Notes: generated by a model from the letters alone, not told the origin. A DNA stretch of 64,000 bases from Mycobacterium simiae (GCF_010727605.1 NZ_AP022568.1:496001-560000), one strand, 5' to 3'; numbered from the stretch's first letter, positions 23,053 through 33,813 are shown. Made by a program: numbers and translations.

Positions 23053-24363
23053 GTGTACGGTGCGCTGGTGACGGCAGCTGATTCGACCCGGGCCGGCTTG
23101 CGTGATTCGGTGCTGGCCGCCTTCCGTCCCCGCTCCGGACCGCCCAGCGCGGCGACGGTTTTGCGGTCCGCGCTGTGGCCGATCGCCATCTTTTCGGTCC
23201 TGCACCGCAGCATCATCTTGACGCTCAACGGCAACATCACCGACGACTTCAAGCCGGTCTACCGGGCGGTCCTCAACTTCCGCCGCGGCTGGGACATCTA
23301 CAACGAGCACTTCGACTACGTCGACCCGCACTACCTGTACCCGCCCGGCGGCACCCTGCTGATGGCGCCCTTCGGCTATCTGTCGTTCAACCCGTCGCGG
23401 TATCTGTTCATCCTGATCAACACCGTGGCCATCCTGATCGCCTGGTACCTGCTGCTGCGGTTGTTCAACTACACGCTCTCGTCGGTGGCCGCGCCGGCCC
23501 TGCTGCTGGCCATGTTCTGCACTGAAAGCGTGACCAGCACATTGGTGTTCACCAACATCAACGGCTGCGTCCTGCTGGCCGAGGTGTTGTTCCTGCGCTG
23601 GCTGCTGGACGGGAAGGTCGGGCATCAGTGGTGGGCCGGGCTGGCAATCGGTCTGACCCTGACCCTCAAACCCGTGCTGGGTCCGCTGCTGCTGCTGCCC
23701 CTGCTCAACCGGCAGTGGCGGGCACTGGTCCCGGCTCTGGTCGTGCCCGTGGTCGTCAACGTCGTCGCCTGGCCACTGGTCAGCGATCCGATGGACTTTG
23801 TCACCAAGACACTGCCGTACATCGGTGGCACCCGGGACTACTTCAACAGCTCGATCGAGGGCAACGGCGTGTACTTCGGGCTGCCCACTTGGCTGATCAT
23901 GTTCCTGCGAATTCTGTTCGTTCTGCTCACGATCGGCGCACTGTGGCTGCTGTACCGCTACTACCGCACCCGGGATCCACTGTTCTGGTTCACCAGCTCC
24001 TCGGGTGTGCTGCTGCTGTGTTCCTGGCTGGTGCTGCCGCTGGCCCAGGGCTACTACTCGATGATGCTGTTCCCGTTCCTGATGACGGTGGTGCTGCAGA
24101 ACTCGCTGATCCGCAACTGGCCGGCCTGGCTGGGTGTCTACGGCTTCCTGACACTGGACGACTGGCTGATCTACCGGTTCATGCGGTACGGGCGGGCACT
24201 GCACTATCTGAAGATCACCTACGGCTGGTCGCTGCTGCTGATCGTCGCGTTCACCGTCCTGCTGTTCCGGTACCTGGACGCCAAGGCGGACGACCGGCTG
24301 GCCGACGGCCTGGATCCGCTCTGGCTCCGGCGTGAACCCGACGTGGTTGACGGCGCAGCCTGA
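23053..24363 (+). CDS. aftC: AftC, alpha-(1->3) arabinofuranosyltransferase
   Basis: Predicted 436-residue polytopic membrane enzyme of the GT-C class with about ten helices. The catalytic-loop region ITDDFKPVYRAVLNF and the DPHYLYPPGGTLLMAPFGYL stretch match mycobacterial AftC. It uses decaprenyl-phospho-arabinose to add alpha-1,3 branches to arabinan in arabinogalactan and lipoarabinomannan, on the outer side of the plasma membrane. GTG 23053 gives nearly the known length; GTG 23068 is the alternative. It starts 37 bp after the TAP-like gene. Confidence 0.93.
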   Translation: MYGALVTAADSTRAGLRDSVLAAFRPRSGPPSAATVLRSALWPIAIFSVLHRSIILTLNGNITDDFKPVYRAVLNFRRGWDIYNEHFDYVDPHYLYPPGGTLLMAPFGYLSFNPSRYLFILINTVAILIAWYLLLRLFNYTLSSVAAPALLLAMFCTESVTSTLVFTNINGCVLLAEVLFLRWLLDGKVGHQWWAGLAIGLTLTLKPVLGPLLLLPLLNRQWRALVPALVVPVVVNVVAWPLVSDPMDFVTKTLPYIGGTRDYFNSSIEGNGVYFGLPTWLIMFLRILFVLLTIGALWLLYRYYRTRDPLFWFTSSSGVLLLCSWLVLPLAQGYYSMMLFPFLMTVVLQNSLIRNWPAWLGVYGFLTLDDWLIYRFMRYGRALHYLKITYGWSLLLIVAFTVLLFRYLDAKADDRLADGLDPLWLRREPDVVDGAA

Positions 24364-24436
24364 GCGCGACGCGGTGATCACCAGCGCGTCGGAGCCGGGC
24401 GCAGCGGGCCACCGGCATTCGCGCTAGCGTGGACTG

Positions 24437-24862
24437 ATGACTTCCTCAGACTTGTCGCAGCCCAAGGTCCAGCTGACCGATGACGAGTGGCGCAAGAAGC
24501 TCACCGCCGAGGAGTTCCAGGTGTTACGCCGCGCCGGCACCGAGCGGCCGTTCACCGGCGAGTACACCGACACCAAAACTCAAGGCGTCTACCAATGCCG
24601 GGCCTGCGGGGCCGAACTCTTCCGCAGCACCGAGAAGTTCGATTCACACTGCGGCTGGCCGTCGTTCTTCGACCCGGCGAAATCCGACGCGGTGATCCTG
24701 CGTCCCGATCACTCGTTCGGCACCACCCGCACCGAGGTGCTGTGCGCGAACTGCCACAGTCATCTCGGTCACGTGTTTGCCGGTGAGGGCTACCCGACGC
24801 CGACCGACCAGCGGTACTGCATCAACTCGATCTCGCTGCGCCTGGTACCGACGGAAGGCTAG
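24437..24862 (+). CDS. msrB: MsrB, peptide-methionine (R)-S-oxide reductase
   Basis: Predicted 141 residues, the usual single-domain MsrB. Zinc ligands are the pairs CRAC (~54-57) and CANC (~103-106). SHCGWPSFF and the catalytic Cys in RYCINS (~128) are present. The enzyme repairs R-methionine sulfoxide in proteins, in the cytosol, with thioredoxin as donor. Gene order after aftC is as in M. tuberculosis (Rv2674). It is convergent with the methyltransferase gene. Confidence 0.95.
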   Translation: MTSSDLSQPKVQLTDDEWRKKLTAEEFQVLRRAGTERPFTGEYTDTKTQGVYQCRACGAELFRSTEKFDSHCGWPSFFDPAKSDAVILRPDHSFGTTRTEVLCANCHSHLGHVFAGEGYPTPTDQRYCINSISLRLVPTEG

Positions 24863-24943
24863 CTTTCTTGTTCCGCCGCGACCCTTAACCAGTTGCGACG
24901 ACACGCCGCCCGAAAGTCGCGTGGTGTGGCGGGGCCCGCGCCG

Positions 24944-25696
24944 TCAGTCGATGCGGGTGGCGTGCACTTCCCAGAACGGCGCGTGTGCCGGCGCACCGTC
25001 GAGCCACGGCTCGATCACCCGGAATCGCTCCAGCAACTGCTCGGCCTGCTCGGCCATGTCGGGATTGCGGGCGACCATCAGCTCGATGCTCTCCACGCTC
25101 ACGTTGACCCGGTAGGTCGTGGTGCCCAGATACGTGATCTCCCACCCCCCGGACGGCAGCACGTCGCGAAAGTCGTTCTCGGACAACGACCGCAGCATCT
25201 TGAAGCCGTTGACGCTGTGTTCGCCGAACTCGAACATGTACAACCGTGCGCCCGGCTTGGTCGCACGGTGCAACGCCTGCACGTAGGACTGCCGAAGCTC
25301 GGGCTCGGTGCTGAAGGTGTGGTAGAAGGCGCAGTCGACGACGGTGTCGAACCGGTTCTCCAGCCCGTCCAGCTTGGTGGCGTCGGCCAACTCGAAAGTG
25401 ACCGACACACCGGCCTTTTGGGCATTCGCACGGGCCCGCTCCAGCGCCGCCGCCGACCCGTCGATGCCGGTCGCCGAATAGCCTTTGGACGCATAGTAAA
25501 TCGCGTGATGGCCCGGGCCGGTGCCCGGGTCGAGCACCTCGCCTTTGATCGCGCCGAGCGCGACGAGTTGCTGAACCACGGGCTGCGGACCGCCGATGTC
25601 CCACGGGGTGGCGATGGGCAGACCGCGCGACGTCCGCTCGTCGCGGTACGCCTCCTCGAATCGGGCAGGGTCGCGGGGATCGAACGGGGTCGTCAC
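24944..25696 (-). CDS. SAM-dependent methyltransferase (Rv2675c-like)
   Basis: Predicted 250 residues, the length I recall for Rv2675c. SAM motif I is VLDPGTGPGHHAIYYA (~45-60), the acidic residue is in TGIDGS (~67), and motif II is DTVVDCAFYHTF. It resembles small-molecule thiol/tellurite-type methyltransferases of the Methyltransf_25 group; the substrate is unknown. The GTG start at 25696 was chosen because the upstream open frame is made of MIRU repeats. GTG overlaps the stop of a mini-ORF within those repeats (GTGA), so it is probably translated by coupling from hemQ. It is last in the hemE-hemY-hemQ operon. Confidence 0.85.
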   Translation of the reverse strand: MTTPFDPRDPARFEEAYRDERTSRGLPIATPWDIGGPQPVVQQLVALGAIKGEVLDPGTGPGHHAIYYASKGYSATGIDGSAAALERARANAQKAGVSVTFELADATKLDGLENRFDTVVDCAFYHTFSTEPELRQSYVQALHRATKPGARLYMFEFGEHSVNGFKMLRSLSENDFRDVLPSGGWEITYLGTTTYRVNVSVESIELMVARNPDMAEQAEQLLERFRVIEPWLDGAPAHAPFWEVHATRID

Positions 25697-25698
25697 CT

Positions 25699-25800
25699 GG
25701 CGCCACTCCTGCCCATCGCTTCGCTCTGCATCGTCGCCGGCGCGGACATGGCGCCACTCCTCCCCATCGCTTCGCTCTGCATCGTCGCCGGCGCGATCAT
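25699..25800 (-). repeat. Two tandem 51-bp MIRU-type units
   Basis: Units 25699-25749 and 25750-25800 differ at only a few bases and share CATCGCTTCGCTCTGCATCG followed by TCGCCGGCGCG. They match the known MIRU consensus as I remember it. On the minus strand the ATG at 25800 overlaps the hemQ stop (ATGA). The frame runs through both units for 35 codons ([17 protein letters not shown] twice) and ends at TGA 25695-25693, overlapping the next gene's GTG. This start/stop tiling is a known MIRU property. 51 is a multiple of 3, so copy changes keep the frame. Confidence 0.85.
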
Positions 25801-26492
25801 GGCAGGGCATTCACCAACTGCTCGACGGCCACCCGGGGGCCGGTGAAAAACGGTGTCTCCTCGCGGGTGTGCCGGCGGGCATCGGTGGCGCGAAGTTCCC
25901 GCATCAAGTCGACGATCCGGTGCAACTCGGGCGCTTCGAAGGCCAGGATCCACTCGTAGTCACCTAGCGCGAAGGCCGGCACCGTATTGGCGCGCACATC
26001 CTTGTATTCGCGGGCGGCCATGCCGTGCTCGGCGAGCATGCGGCGGCGCTCCTCGTCGGGTAGCAGGTACCACTCGTAGGACCGCACGAATGGATAGACG
26101 CAGATGTAATTGCCCGGTTCCTCGCCCGCCAGGAACGCCGGGATGTGGCTCTTGTTGAACTCCGCCGGCCGGTGCAACGCCACGCTGCTCCACACCGGCG
26201 AGCTGAGCTGCCCCAGCGTGGTGGTCCGGCGGAAATCGGCGTAGGTCGCCTGCAGCGCCTCGACACGCTCGGCATGCGTCCAGATCATAAAATCGGCGTC
26301 GGCGCGCAGGCCGGCGACATCGTAGAGGCCGCGCACCACGACGCCGCGTTCTTCTTGCTGCTTGAGAAATCGGGTGGTCTCGTCGATAACGGCGTCGCGC
26401 TGGTCACCCAACTCGCCGGGCTCCACCGAGAACACCGAGAACATCAGGTAACGGATCGTCGAGTTCAGGGCGTCAAAGTCGATCTTGGCCAT
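25797..26492 (-). CDS. hemQ: HemQ/ChdC, coproheme decarboxylase
   Basis: Predicted 231 residues, equal to M. tuberculosis Rv2676c as I recall. It has the chlorite-dismutase-like fold with [18 protein letters not shown] at the start and the conserved region [13 protein letters not shown], which holds the catalytic Tyr of coproheme decarboxylases. The enzyme turns coproheme into haem b with peroxide, the last step of the actinobacterial coproporphyrin pathway. It starts 5 bp after hemY. Its stop overlaps the MIRU mini-ORF. Confidence 0.94.
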   Translation of the reverse strand: MAKIDFDALNSTIRYLMFSVFSVEPGELGDQRDAVIDETTRFLKQQEERGVVVRGLYDVAGLRADADFMIWTHAERVEALQATYADFRRTTTLGQLSSPVWSSVALHRPAEFNKSHIPAFLAGEEPGNYICVYPFVRSYEWYLLPDEERRRMLAEHGMAAREYKDVRANTVPAFALGDYEWILAFEAPELHRIVDLMRELRATDARRHTREETPFFTGPRVAVEQLVNALP

Positions 26493-26497
26493 GAGAC

Positions 26498-27874
26498 CTA
26501 TCGTGCCACTTCCGCGTCCGAACCCTCGGTGGCCCTGATCACCCGCTCGGCGGCCTTGCCCGCCGCGCCGATACAGGCCGGCACGCCGATCCCGTCCAGG
26601 AAACTGCCGGCCACGGCGATCGTCGGCGGCAGCCCGGCCCGCAGCTCGTCGACCACCGCGGCATGCCCCGGGCCGTACTGCGGCATCGCGTCGACCCATC
26701 GCTGCACGCGCGCATCGACGGGCTCGACGTACAGGCCGAACACCGTGGCCAAGTCCTCGGCCGCCCACGCCAGCAGCTCCTCGTCGGACGCGGTGACGGC
26801 CAGATCGTCGCCGAACCGCCCGAAGGACAACCGCAGGTATTGCACCTCGCCCGGCACCCCCCACTTGCGTGACGACAACGTGATCGCCTTGCCGCGCAAC
26901 GCTTCCCCGGTGGCCACCAGCACACCCGAACATTCCGGAAACGCCGTGTCACCCGGCACCGCCAGGGCGACCACCACCGACGATGCGCTGGCGATCCGCC
27001 GCGCGGCCGCGCAGCTCTGCGCGGCGACCCCGTCGAGCAGACCCGCCAGGCGCGGAGCCGGAACGGCCAGGACCACCGCGTCGGCGTCCCAGTGCGCGCT
27101 GGTACCGTCGCGCAGCACCCAACCCCGCTCGCCGCGGTCGAGCCGGTCGACAGCCGCCGGCACCCAGCGCGCCCCGGAGCGGGCGGCGAGTTCGTCGACC
27201 AGCACCCGGTAGCCGCCGTCCAGCGCGCCGAACACCGGAGCACCCGTCGCCGGCGGCAGCCCCTGGCGGACCGCGTCGGTCAGGCTGGCGGCGCCGCGAT
27301 CCAGCGCGGCCGCCACACTGGGGGCCGCGGCGCGCAGCCCGATGGTGGCCGCCGAGCCCGCGTACACCCCGCTCAGCAGCGGGTCCACCGACCGGGCCAC
27401 AGTCTGCTCGCCGAACCGTTCGCCGACCAAATTGGCTGTGGCGGGATCACTTCCGGGTCGCCAGTCCAGCGGCCGGCCCGGCTCGGCGTCGATCCGCGCG
27501 ACCGTGGCGTCGTCGACGAGTGCGGCCACCGCCGCCGACGACGACGGGATCCCGACCACCGTGCCCGCCGGCAGCGGATGCAGCCGCCGCTGGCTGTAGA
27601 GCAGCGGCCGGGCCCCGGTGGTGCCGAGTTGGCGGTCGGACAGGCCCAGCTCGGCCAGCAGCGCCGGCATCTCCGGCCGGCGCAGCACGAACGCCTCGGC
27701 GCCCAGATCCATCGGCCGTCCGCCGACCCGTTCGGTGCGCAAGATCCCGCCCAGCTTCTCGCCCGGATCGAACAGCACGATGTTCGCATCGGCGCCGGCC
27801 GCCATGCGCAGCCGGTAAGCCGCCGTCAAGCCGGAAATCCCGCCGCCCACAACGCAATACGAGCGAGCGGTCAT
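26498..27874 (-). CDS. hemY: HemY/CgoX, coproporphyrinogen III oxidase
   Basis: Predicted 458 residues. The FAD-binding motif is [16 protein letters not shown] (~7-22), and the PPO/CgoX features [21 protein letters not shown] and [12 protein letters not shown] follow; the C-terminus [17 protein letters not shown] closes the FAD site. In actinobacteria this flavoprotein oxidises coproporphyrinogen III to coproporphyrin III. Its ATG overlaps the hemE stop (ATGA), so the two are coupled. The substrate is inferred from the hemQ neighbour. Confidence 0.94.
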   Translation of the reverse strand: MTARSYCVVGGGISGLTAAYRLRMAAGADANIVLFDPGEKLGGILRTERVGGRPMDLGAEAFVLRRPEMPALLAELGLSDRQLGTTGARPLLYSQRRLHPLPAGTVVGIPSSSAAVAALVDDATVARIDAEPGRPLDWRPGSDPATANLVGERFGEQTVARSVDPLLSGVYAGSAATIGLRAAAPSVAAALDRGAASLTDAVRQGLPPATGAPVFGALDGGYRVLVDELAARSGARWVPAAVDRLDRGERGWVLRDGTSAHWDADAVVLAVPAPRLAGLLDGVAAQSCAAARRIASASSVVVALAVPGDTAFPECSGVLVATGEALRGKAITLSSRKWGVPGEVQYLRLSFGRFGDDLAVTASDEELLAWAAEDLATVFGLYVEPVDARVQRWVDAMPQYGPGHAAVVDELRAGLPPTIAVAGSFLDGIGVPACIGAAGKAAERVIRATEGSDAEVAR

Positions 27875-28920
27875 AGCGAGTGGACCAACGACACCAGGTC
27901 GGTGAGTACACCGGGATCGGTCTCGGGCAACACTCCGTGACCGAGGTTGAAGACGTGGCCCGCGGCTCCGGCATCCACGGCGCGGCGGCCATCGTCGACG
28001 ACGGCGCGAGCCGCGCGTTCCACCACCGGCCAACCGGCCAGCGCCACCACCGGATCGAGGTTGCCCTGCAATGCGGTGCCGGCCCCCACCCGGGCGGCCG
28101 CGTCGGTGAGCGAGGTTCGCCAGTCCACACCGACGACGGTGGCGCCCGCTTCGCCCATCGCGCCCAGCAACTCGGCCGTCCCGACTCCGAAATGCGTCAT
28201 CGGCAAGCCGTATTCGGCCAGTGTCGCAAAGACGCGGGAACTGTGCGGCAACACGTATTGGCGGTAGTCGGCCAGCGACAGCGTCCCCGCCCACGAGTCG
28301 AATACCTGGATGGCATCCACCCCCGCGTGGATCTGTCCACGCAGGAACTCCACCGTGAGGTCGGTCAGTTTCGACATCAGCGCGTGCCAGCTCGCCGGCG
28401 CGGCCAGCATCATCGCCTTGGTACGGGCGTGATTGCGGCTGGGACCGCCCTCGACCAGATACGACGCCAGCGTGAACGGAGCACCGGCGAAACCGATCAG
28501 CGGGACGTCACCCAGCGCGTCGACCAGCAACGAGACCGCCCGGCAGACCGGCTGAATCGCTTGCGGATCAACGGGTTTCATAGCGGCAATGTCAGCGTCG
28601 GTGCGGATCGGGTGAGCGATCACCGGTCCGACGTCGGCAACGATATCCAGGTCGACGCCGGCGGCGCGCAGCGGTACGACGATGTCGGAGAACAGGATCG
28701 CGGCGTCCACGTCGTGGCGGCGAACGGGCTGCAGGGTGATCTCGCAGACCACATCGGGCTCGAGACAGGCCGCCAGCATGGTGTGGTGCTGGCGCAGCGC
28801 CCGGTACTCGGGCAGCGAGCGGCCCGCCTGCCGCATGAACCACACCGGCACCCGGCCGGGTTTGCGGCCGGTGACCGCCGCCAGATAGGGCGACTCGGGA
28901 AGTTCACGACGCGTACTCAT
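27871..28920 (-). CDS. hemE: HemE, uroporphyrinogen III decarboxylase
   Basis: Predicted 349 residues. The family signatures are [16 protein letters not shown] (~27-42) with the substrate-binding Arg residues, and [17 protein letters not shown] (~145-161); [11 protein letters not shown] holds the conserved Asp. It converts uroporphyrinogen III to coproporphyrinogen III in the cytosol. It is about eight residues shorter than my memory of the M. tuberculosis protein, at a loop after [11 protein letters not shown]. First gene of the leftward haem operon; the start (ATG 28920) is 82 bp from divergent echA15. Confidence 0.95.
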   Translation of the reverse strand: MSTRRELPESPYLAAVTGRKPGRVPVWFMRQAGRSLPEYRALRQHHTMLAACLEPDVVCEITLQPVRRHDVDAAILFSDIVVPLRAAGVDLDIVADVGPVIAHPIRTDADIAAMKPVDPQAIQPVCRAVSLLVDALGDVPLIGFAGAPFTLASYLVEGGPSRNHARTKAMMLAAPASWHALMSKLTDLTVEFLRGQIHAGVDAIQVFDSWAGTLSLADYRQYVLPHSSRVFATLAEYGLPMTHFGVGTAELLGAMGEAGATVVGVDWRTSLTDAAARVGAGTALQGNLDPVVALAGWPVVERAARAVVDDGRRAVDAGAAGHVFNLGHGVLPETDPGVLTDLVSLVHSL

Positions 28921-29002
28921 CGGAGACAATGCTGCCACGCTGCCGGTTTGGTGCCCCGGCGGCGGCCGCCCGGGCCCAGACCCGCTGCGTAACATCGAGC
29001 CC

Positions 29003-29824
29003 GTGCCCGTAGCGCCTGTCCCCGTGAATTACGACGAATTCCCCAGCCTTCGCTTCGAGACGGCCGACGACACCGGCCTGGACGGTGTGCTGACGCTGGT
29101 CCTGGACGCCCCGGGGCTCAATTCGGTCGGCCCGCAGATGCACCGCGACCTGGCCGATGTCTGGCCGGTGATCGATCGCGATCCCACCGTGCGCGCGGTC
29201 CTGGTCCGCGGCGAGGGCAAGGCCTTCTCCTCCGGCGGCAGCTTCGATCTGATCGCGGAGACCATCGGCGACTACGAGGGCCGGCTGCGCATCATGCGCG
29301 AAGCCCGCGACCTGGTGCTCAACATCGTCAACTTCGACAAACCGGTGGTTTCGGCCATCCGCGGCCCCGCCGTCGGCGCCGGCCTGGTGGTGGCCCTGCT
29401 GGCCGATATCTCGGTGGCCGGGCGGACCGCCAGACTCATCGACGGGCACACCAAACTCGGGGTGGCGGCCGGCGACCACGCCGCGATCTGCTGGCCGCTG
29501 CTGGTCGGCATGGCCAAGGCCAAGTACTACCTGATGACCTGCGACACGTTGCTGGGCGAGGAAGCCGAACGCATCGGCCTGGTATCGGTGTGCGTCGACG
29601 ACGACGAGGTGCTGGCGACCGCGAGCCGCATCGCCGGCGACCTGGCCCAGGGCGCGCAGAACGCCATCCGCTGGACCAAACACAGCCTCAACCACTGGTA
29701 TCGCATGTTCGCACCGGCCTTCGAGACGTCGCTGGGCCTGGAATTCCTCAGTTTCAGCGGCCCCGACGTGCAGGAAGGATTGGCCGCCCATCGCGAGAAA
29801 CGCCCGGCGCGGTTTACCAGCTGA
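29003..29824 (+). CDS. echA15: EchA15, enoyl-CoA hydratase/isomerase family
   Basis: Predicted 273 residues with a crotonase fold. The oxyanion-hole segments are [13 protein letters not shown] (~72-84) and [16 protein letters not shown] (~114-129). The place of the classic hydratase Glu residues reads [16 protein letters not shown], with no Glu, so simple hydration of enoyl-CoA is not assured. A C-terminal helix [20 protein letters not shown] is typical of trimers. It corresponds by position to Rv2679. GTG start is divergent from hemE. Confidence 0.88.
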   Translation: MPVAPVPVNYDEFPSLRFETADDTGLDGVLTLVLDAPGLNSVGPQMHRDLADVWPVIDRDPTVRAVLVRGEGKAFSSGGSFDLIAETIGDYEGRLRIMREARDLVLNIVNFDKPVVSAIRGPAVGAGLVVALLADISVAGRTARLIDGHTKLGVAAGDHAAICWPLLVGMAKAKYYLMTCDTLLGEEAERIGLVSVCVDDDEVLATASRIAGDLAQGAQNAIRWTKHSLNHWYRMFAPAFETSLGLEFLSFSGPDVQEGLAAHREKRPARFTS

Positions 29825-30006
29825 ATGCCGTCTGATCAGGGTCATCAGCGTTTGGTCACGGACCGGCGGAGCCCCGGTAACAGCTTGGTCGCGCGGGGTT
29901 TGAAAGCGGCGCGCCTGTCGCGGCGGGTCAGACGATGGGTCTAGCGTCGATGCCTGTGACCCGCGCATACGACGATGCGGACCGGAGGCGAAGAGGAGGG
30001 GCGGCA

Positions 30007-30588
30007 GTGACCTCAGTCGAACCGGCCCCGTTCCGCGAGGCGGTAGCGGCGATGAACGCCGTGCACGCCCGCCCGGAGATCGAGCTGGGCCCCATCCGCC
30101 CCCCACAGCGCCTGGCACCGTTCAGCTACGCCCTGGGCGCCGAGGTCAAGCACCCCGATCTCGACATCGTGCCCGAACGGTCCGAGGGCGACGCGTTCGG
30201 CCGGTTGATCCTGCTGCACGACCCGGACGGCGCCGACGCCTGGGACGGCACCATCCGCCTGGTCGCCTACATCCAGGCCGATCTGGACTCGCACGAGGCC
30301 GTCGACCCGCTGCTGCCCGAGGTGGCGTGGAGCTGGTTGGTCGAGGCGCTGGAATCGCGCACCGACCAGATGACCGCGCTCGGCGGCACCGTCACCGCGA
30401 CCACGTCCGTGCGCTACGGCGACATCTCCGGGCCGCCACGAGCCCACCAACTCGAACTCCGAGCCTCCTGGACGGCGACCACACCGGCCGTCGGGGTGCA
30501 TGTCGAGGCGTTCTGCGAGGTGCTCGAGCATGCCGCAGGCCTACCGCCGGCCGGGGTCACCGACCTGAGCTCGCGGTCACGCGCCTGA
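30007..30588 (+). CDS. DUF3000 protein (Rv2680-like)
   Basis: Predicted 193 residues. The whole protein matches the actinobacterial DUF3000 family: FREAVAAMNAVHARPEIEL, PFSYALGAEV, GRLILLHDPDGADAWDG and EALESRTDQMTALGGTVT. There are no membrane segments or known catalytic motifs. GTG 30007 was chosen because GAGGAGG lies just before it; an upstream ATG at 29935 is possible. It is followed after one base by the RNase D-like gene, an arrangement kept in actinobacteria, which hints at a link to RNA metabolism. Confidence 0.85.
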   Translation: MTSVEPAPFREAVAAMNAVHARPEIELGPIRPPQRLAPFSYALGAEVKHPDLDIVPERSEGDAFGRLILLHDPDGADAWDGTIRLVAYIQADLDSHEAVDPLLPEVAWSWLVEALESRTDQMTALGGTVTATTSVRYGDISGPPRAHQLELRASWTATTPAVGVHVEAFCEVLEHAAGLPPAGVTDLSSRSRA

Positions 30589-30589
30589 C

Positions 30590-31903
30590 ATGCGGGAACC
30601 GGAGGCCCCCGGGCCCGACGGCACCGCGCCCGATGACCCCGGCGACACCGTGCTCGAGCCGGCGCTCGAACCGGGGGCCGCTCCCCTGCTGCACCCGGCC
30701 GACGGGATACCCGAGCTATCGGTCACCGTCGACCAGATAGCCGATGCCGCACGCCAGCTGGACCGCGGGCACGGCCCGTTCGCGGTGGATGCCGAACGGG
30801 CATCCGGCTTTCGCTATTCCAATCGGGCCTACCTAATCCAGATCCGGCGGGCCGGCGCCGGCACCGTGCTGATCGACCCGGTCAGCCACGGTGTCGATCC
30901 GCTGGCCGCGCTGCGGCCCGTCGCCGAGGTGCTGGGCACCGACGAGTGGATCCTGCACGCCGCCGATCAAGACCTGCCCTGCCTGGCCGAGGTCGGCATG
31001 CGCCCGCCCGCGCTCTACGACACCGAGCTGGCCGGCCGGCTGGCCGGGTTCGAGCGGGTGAACCTGGCGGCGATGACCGAACGGCTGCTGGGCCACGGCT
31101 TGGTCAAGGGCCACGGCGCCGCCGACTGGTCCAAACGTCCGCTGCCGACCGAGTGGCTCAACTACGCGGCGCTGGATGTCGAACTGCTGGTGGAGTTGCG
31201 CGCGGCGGTCGCGGCCGCGTTGGCCGAACAGGGCAAAAGCGATTGGGCTGCACAGGAATTCGACTACCTGCGCAGCGTCGCAGACAGGGAGGCGGCACCC
31301 CGGCGCGACCGCTGGCGACGCACGTCGGGCATCCACCGGGTCCGCGACCGTCGCGGCCTGGCGGCAGTGCGCGAATTGTGGACGGCCCGCGACAACATCG
31401 CCGCGCGCCGCGACATTGCGCCGCGCCGCATCCTGCCGGATTCGGCCATCATCGACGCCGCGCTGGCCGACCCGAAGACGGTCGACGACCTGATCGCCCT
31501 GCCGGTGTTCGGCGGGCGCAACCAGCGGCGCAGCGCCGCGATGTGGCTGGCCGCGCTGCAGGCCGCGCGCGAGAGCCCGGAGCCGCCGGAAGACGCCGAA
31601 CCGCCGAACGGGCCGCCCCCGCCGGCACGCTGGAGCCGGCGCAAACCCGAGGCGGCCGCCCGGCTGGACGCGGCAAGGGCCGGGCTGTCGAAGCTGTCGG
31701 AGCGGGTGCACGTGCCGACCGAGAACCTGGTGGCACCCGACCTGGTGCGACGGCTGTGCTGGGACTGGGAGGACGCTTCGGATCCGGTCGAGGCCGTCGA
31801 CGAATTCCTGTGTGCGGGCCAGGCGCGGGCCTGGCAACGCGGACTGGTCGACCCCGTGCTGGCGACCGCGCTGCAGCCGCCCCGCAACGCCAAAGACTCC
31901 TAG
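30590..31903 (+). CDS. RNase D-like 3'-5' exonuclease with HRDC domain (Rv2681-like)
   Basis: Predicted 437 residues. A DEDD exonuclease domain occupies ~30-215: [11 protein letters not shown] (ExoI Asp and Glu), [14 protein letters not shown] (ExoII Asp), and [16 protein letters not shown] (ExoIII Tyr/Asp). An HRDC domain follows at ~230-320 ([18 protein letters not shown]), then a Pro-rich linker and a helical end. It should trim the 3' ends of structured RNA. Its TAG shares the palindrome CTAG (31900-31903) with the convergent dxs stop, so the genes overlap by four bases. Confidence 0.9.
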   Translation: MREPEAPGPDGTAPDDPGDTVLEPALEPGAAPLLHPADGIPELSVTVDQIADAARQLDRGHGPFAVDAERASGFRYSNRAYLIQIRRAGAGTVLIDPVSHGVDPLAALRPVAEVLGTDEWILHAADQDLPCLAEVGMRPPALYDTELAGRLAGFERVNLAAMTERLLGHGLVKGHGAADWSKRPLPTEWLNYAALDVELLVELRAAVAAALAEQGKSDWAAQEFDYLRSVADREAAPRRDRWRRTSGIHRVRDRRGLAAVRELWTARDNIAARRDIAPRRILPDSAIIDAALADPKTVDDLIALPVFGGRNQRRSAAMWLAALQAARESPEPPEDAEPPNGPPPPARWSRRKPEAAARLDAARAGLSKLSERVHVPTENLVAPDLVRRLCWDWEDASDPVEAVDEFLCAGQARAWQRGLVDPVLATALQPPRNAKDS

Positions 31904-33813
31904 TCGAGGTGTTCGCGGATCTCCGTCTCAGATTCGCAACTGCCCAGTGCCGCAACCCAACCCGTGATCCGGCGGGCCACGTCCTGGTCGGTCAGCCCGA
32001 GGTCGGCGAGCACCTCACCGCGTGAGGCGTGCTCGTAGAACTCCTGGCTCAGGCCGACGTCACGGCACGGCATGTCGATCTCGGCACGGCGTAGCGCGGC
32101 CGAAACCGCCGACCCCACACCGCCATTGACGCCGTTGTCCTCACAGGTGACGAGCAGCTTGTGCTGCGCCGCCAGTTCGAGGACACCGTCCGACACCGGC
32201 AACACCCACCGCGGGTCGATCACGGTCACGCCGATCCCCTGGTTGTGCAACCGCTTGGCCACCTGCAGTCCCATCGACGCGAACGCGCCGACTGCCACCA
32301 ACAGCACATCGTGGTTCAGCCCCTCGGCGGGCACGGCAAGCACGTCGACTCCCGAGCGCTGCTCGAGGGCCGGAATGTCTTCGCCCACATCGCCTTTAGG
32401 GAACCGTATCGCGGTCGGGCCGTCATTCACGTCGAGCGCCTCGCCGAGTTCCTCACGCAGCCGGGCGCCGTCCCGCGGGGCGGCCACCCGCATGCCGGGA
32501 ACAATGTTCAGCATCGACATGTCCCACATGCCGTTGTGGCTGGGGCCGTCGGACCCGGTGATGCCGGCGCGATCGAGCACGAAGGTGACCGGCAGTTTGT
32601 GCAACGCGACGTCCATCATGATCTGGTCGAACGCCCGGTTGAGGAACGTCGAGTAGATGGCCACCACCGGGTGCATTCCACCCATCGCCAGCCCCGCCGC
32701 CGAGGTGATCGCGTGCTGCTCGGCGATGCCGACGTCGAACAACCGATCGGGGAACCGCTGCCCGAACGCCGTCAGCCCGGTGGGGCCGGGCATCGCCGCG
32801 GTGATCGCCACGATGTCGCGACGCTTCCTCGCGTAGTTGATCAGCGCCTCGGAGAACGTCGCCGTCCAACCCGGGCCGGGAATCTTGGTCGCCTGCCCGG
32901 TGGCCGGGTCGATCGGCACCGTCGAGTGCATCTGCTCGGCCTCGTCGGCCTCGGCCGGCGGGTAACCCATGCCCTTGCGGGTGGCGACATGCACGATCAC
33001 CGGGCCGCCGAAGCCGCGGGCCCGCCGCAGCGCGGCCTCCACCGCGCGTTCGTCATGGCCGTCGACCGGGCCGACGTACTTCAGCCCGAGGTCGGTGAAC
33101 AGCAACTGTGGCGCCAGCGAGTCCTTGATGCCCGCCTTGACGCTGTGCATGAAGTGGTAGCAGATCTCACCGATCAGCGGCACCGCGCGCATCACGTCGC
33201 GGCCTTTTTCCAGCATCTGCTCGTAGGCCGGTTGCAGCCGGAGCATCGCCAGGTGGTCGGCGACACCGCCGATCGTGGGCGCGTAGCTGCGCCCGTTGTC
33301 GTTGACCACGACGATCACCGGGCGACGGGAGGCCGCGATGTTGTTCAGCGCCTCCCAACACATGCCGCCGGTCAGCGCGCCGTCGCCGACCACCGCAACG
33401 ACGTGCCGGTTGCGGTGCCCGGTCAGCTCGAACGCCTTGGCCAGGCCGTCGGCGTAAGACAGCGCGGCGCTGGCGTGGCTGGACTCCACCCAGTCGTGCT
33501 CGCTTTCGGCCCGCGACGGATACCCCGACAACCCGCCCTTTTTGCGCAGCGTCTCGAAGTCCTGGCAGCGCCCGGTCAGCATCTTGTGCACGTAGGCCTG
33601 GTGGCCGGTGTCGAAAATGATCGGATCGTGCGGCGAGTCGAACACCCGATGCAGCGCCAGCGTCAGCTCGACCACACCGAGGTTGGGACCCAGGTGGCCG
33701 CCGGTAGCCGCCACCTTGTGGATGAGAAAGTCGCGAATCTCCTGGGCCAGATCGCGAAGCTGCCGCTGCGACAGGTGCTGCAAATCAGCAGGCCCGCGGA
33801 TCTGTTCGAGCAT
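31900..33813 (-). CDS. dxs: Dxs, 1-deoxy-D-xylulose-5-phosphate synthase
   Basis: Predicted 637 residues, the full length for the enzyme. Thiamine diphosphate and Mg binding is at [18 protein letters not shown] (~146-163). The N-terminal [30 protein letters not shown] and the transketolase second domain with [16 protein letters not shown] (catalytic Glu) are present. It joins pyruvate and glyceraldehyde-3-phosphate in the first step of the MEP isoprenoid pathway, needed for decaprenyl-phosphate. The gene is leftward and convergent with the RNase D gene. Confidence 0.96.
   Translation of the reverse strand: MLEQIRGPADLQHLSQRQLRDLAQEIRDFLIHKVAATGGHLGPNLGVVELTLALHRVFDSPHDPIIFDTGHQAYVHKMLTGRCQDFETLRKKGGLSGYPSRAESEHDWVESSHASAALSYADGLAKAFELTGHRNRHVVAVVGDGALTGGMCWEALNNIAASRRPVIVVVNDNGRSYAPTIGGVADHLAMLRLQPAYEQMLEKGRDVMRAVPLIGEICYHFMHSVKAGIKDSLAPQLLFTDLGLKYVGPVDGHDERAVEAALRRARGFGGPVIVHVATRKGMGYPPAEADEAEQMHSTVPIDPATGQATKIPGPGWTATFSEALINYARKRRDIVAITAAMPGPTGLTAFGQRFPDRLFDVGIAEQHAITSAAGLAMGGMHPVVAIYSTFLNRAFDQIMMDVALHKLPVTFVLDRAGITGSDGPSHNGMWDMSMLNIVPGMRVAAPRDGARLREELGEALDVNDGPTAIRFPKGDVGEDIPALEQRSGVDVLAVPAEGLNHDVLLVAVGAFASMGLQVAKRLHNQGIGVTVIDPRWVLPVSDGVLELAAQHKLLVTCEDNGVNGGVGSAVSAALRRAEIDMPCRDVGLSQEFYEHASRGEVLADLGLTDQDVARRITGWVAALGSCESETEIREHLD

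Noticed and set aside
22969..24381. 470-residue minus-strand frame opposite aftC
   Set aside because: Extreme Gln/His/Val composition typical of the complement of a membrane-protein gene.
25693..25800. Reading the MIRU units as part of the methyltransferase N-terminus
   Set aside because: The longer start would add repeat-encoded residues absent from the family; GTG 25696 gives the expected 250 residues and overlaps the mini-ORF stop.
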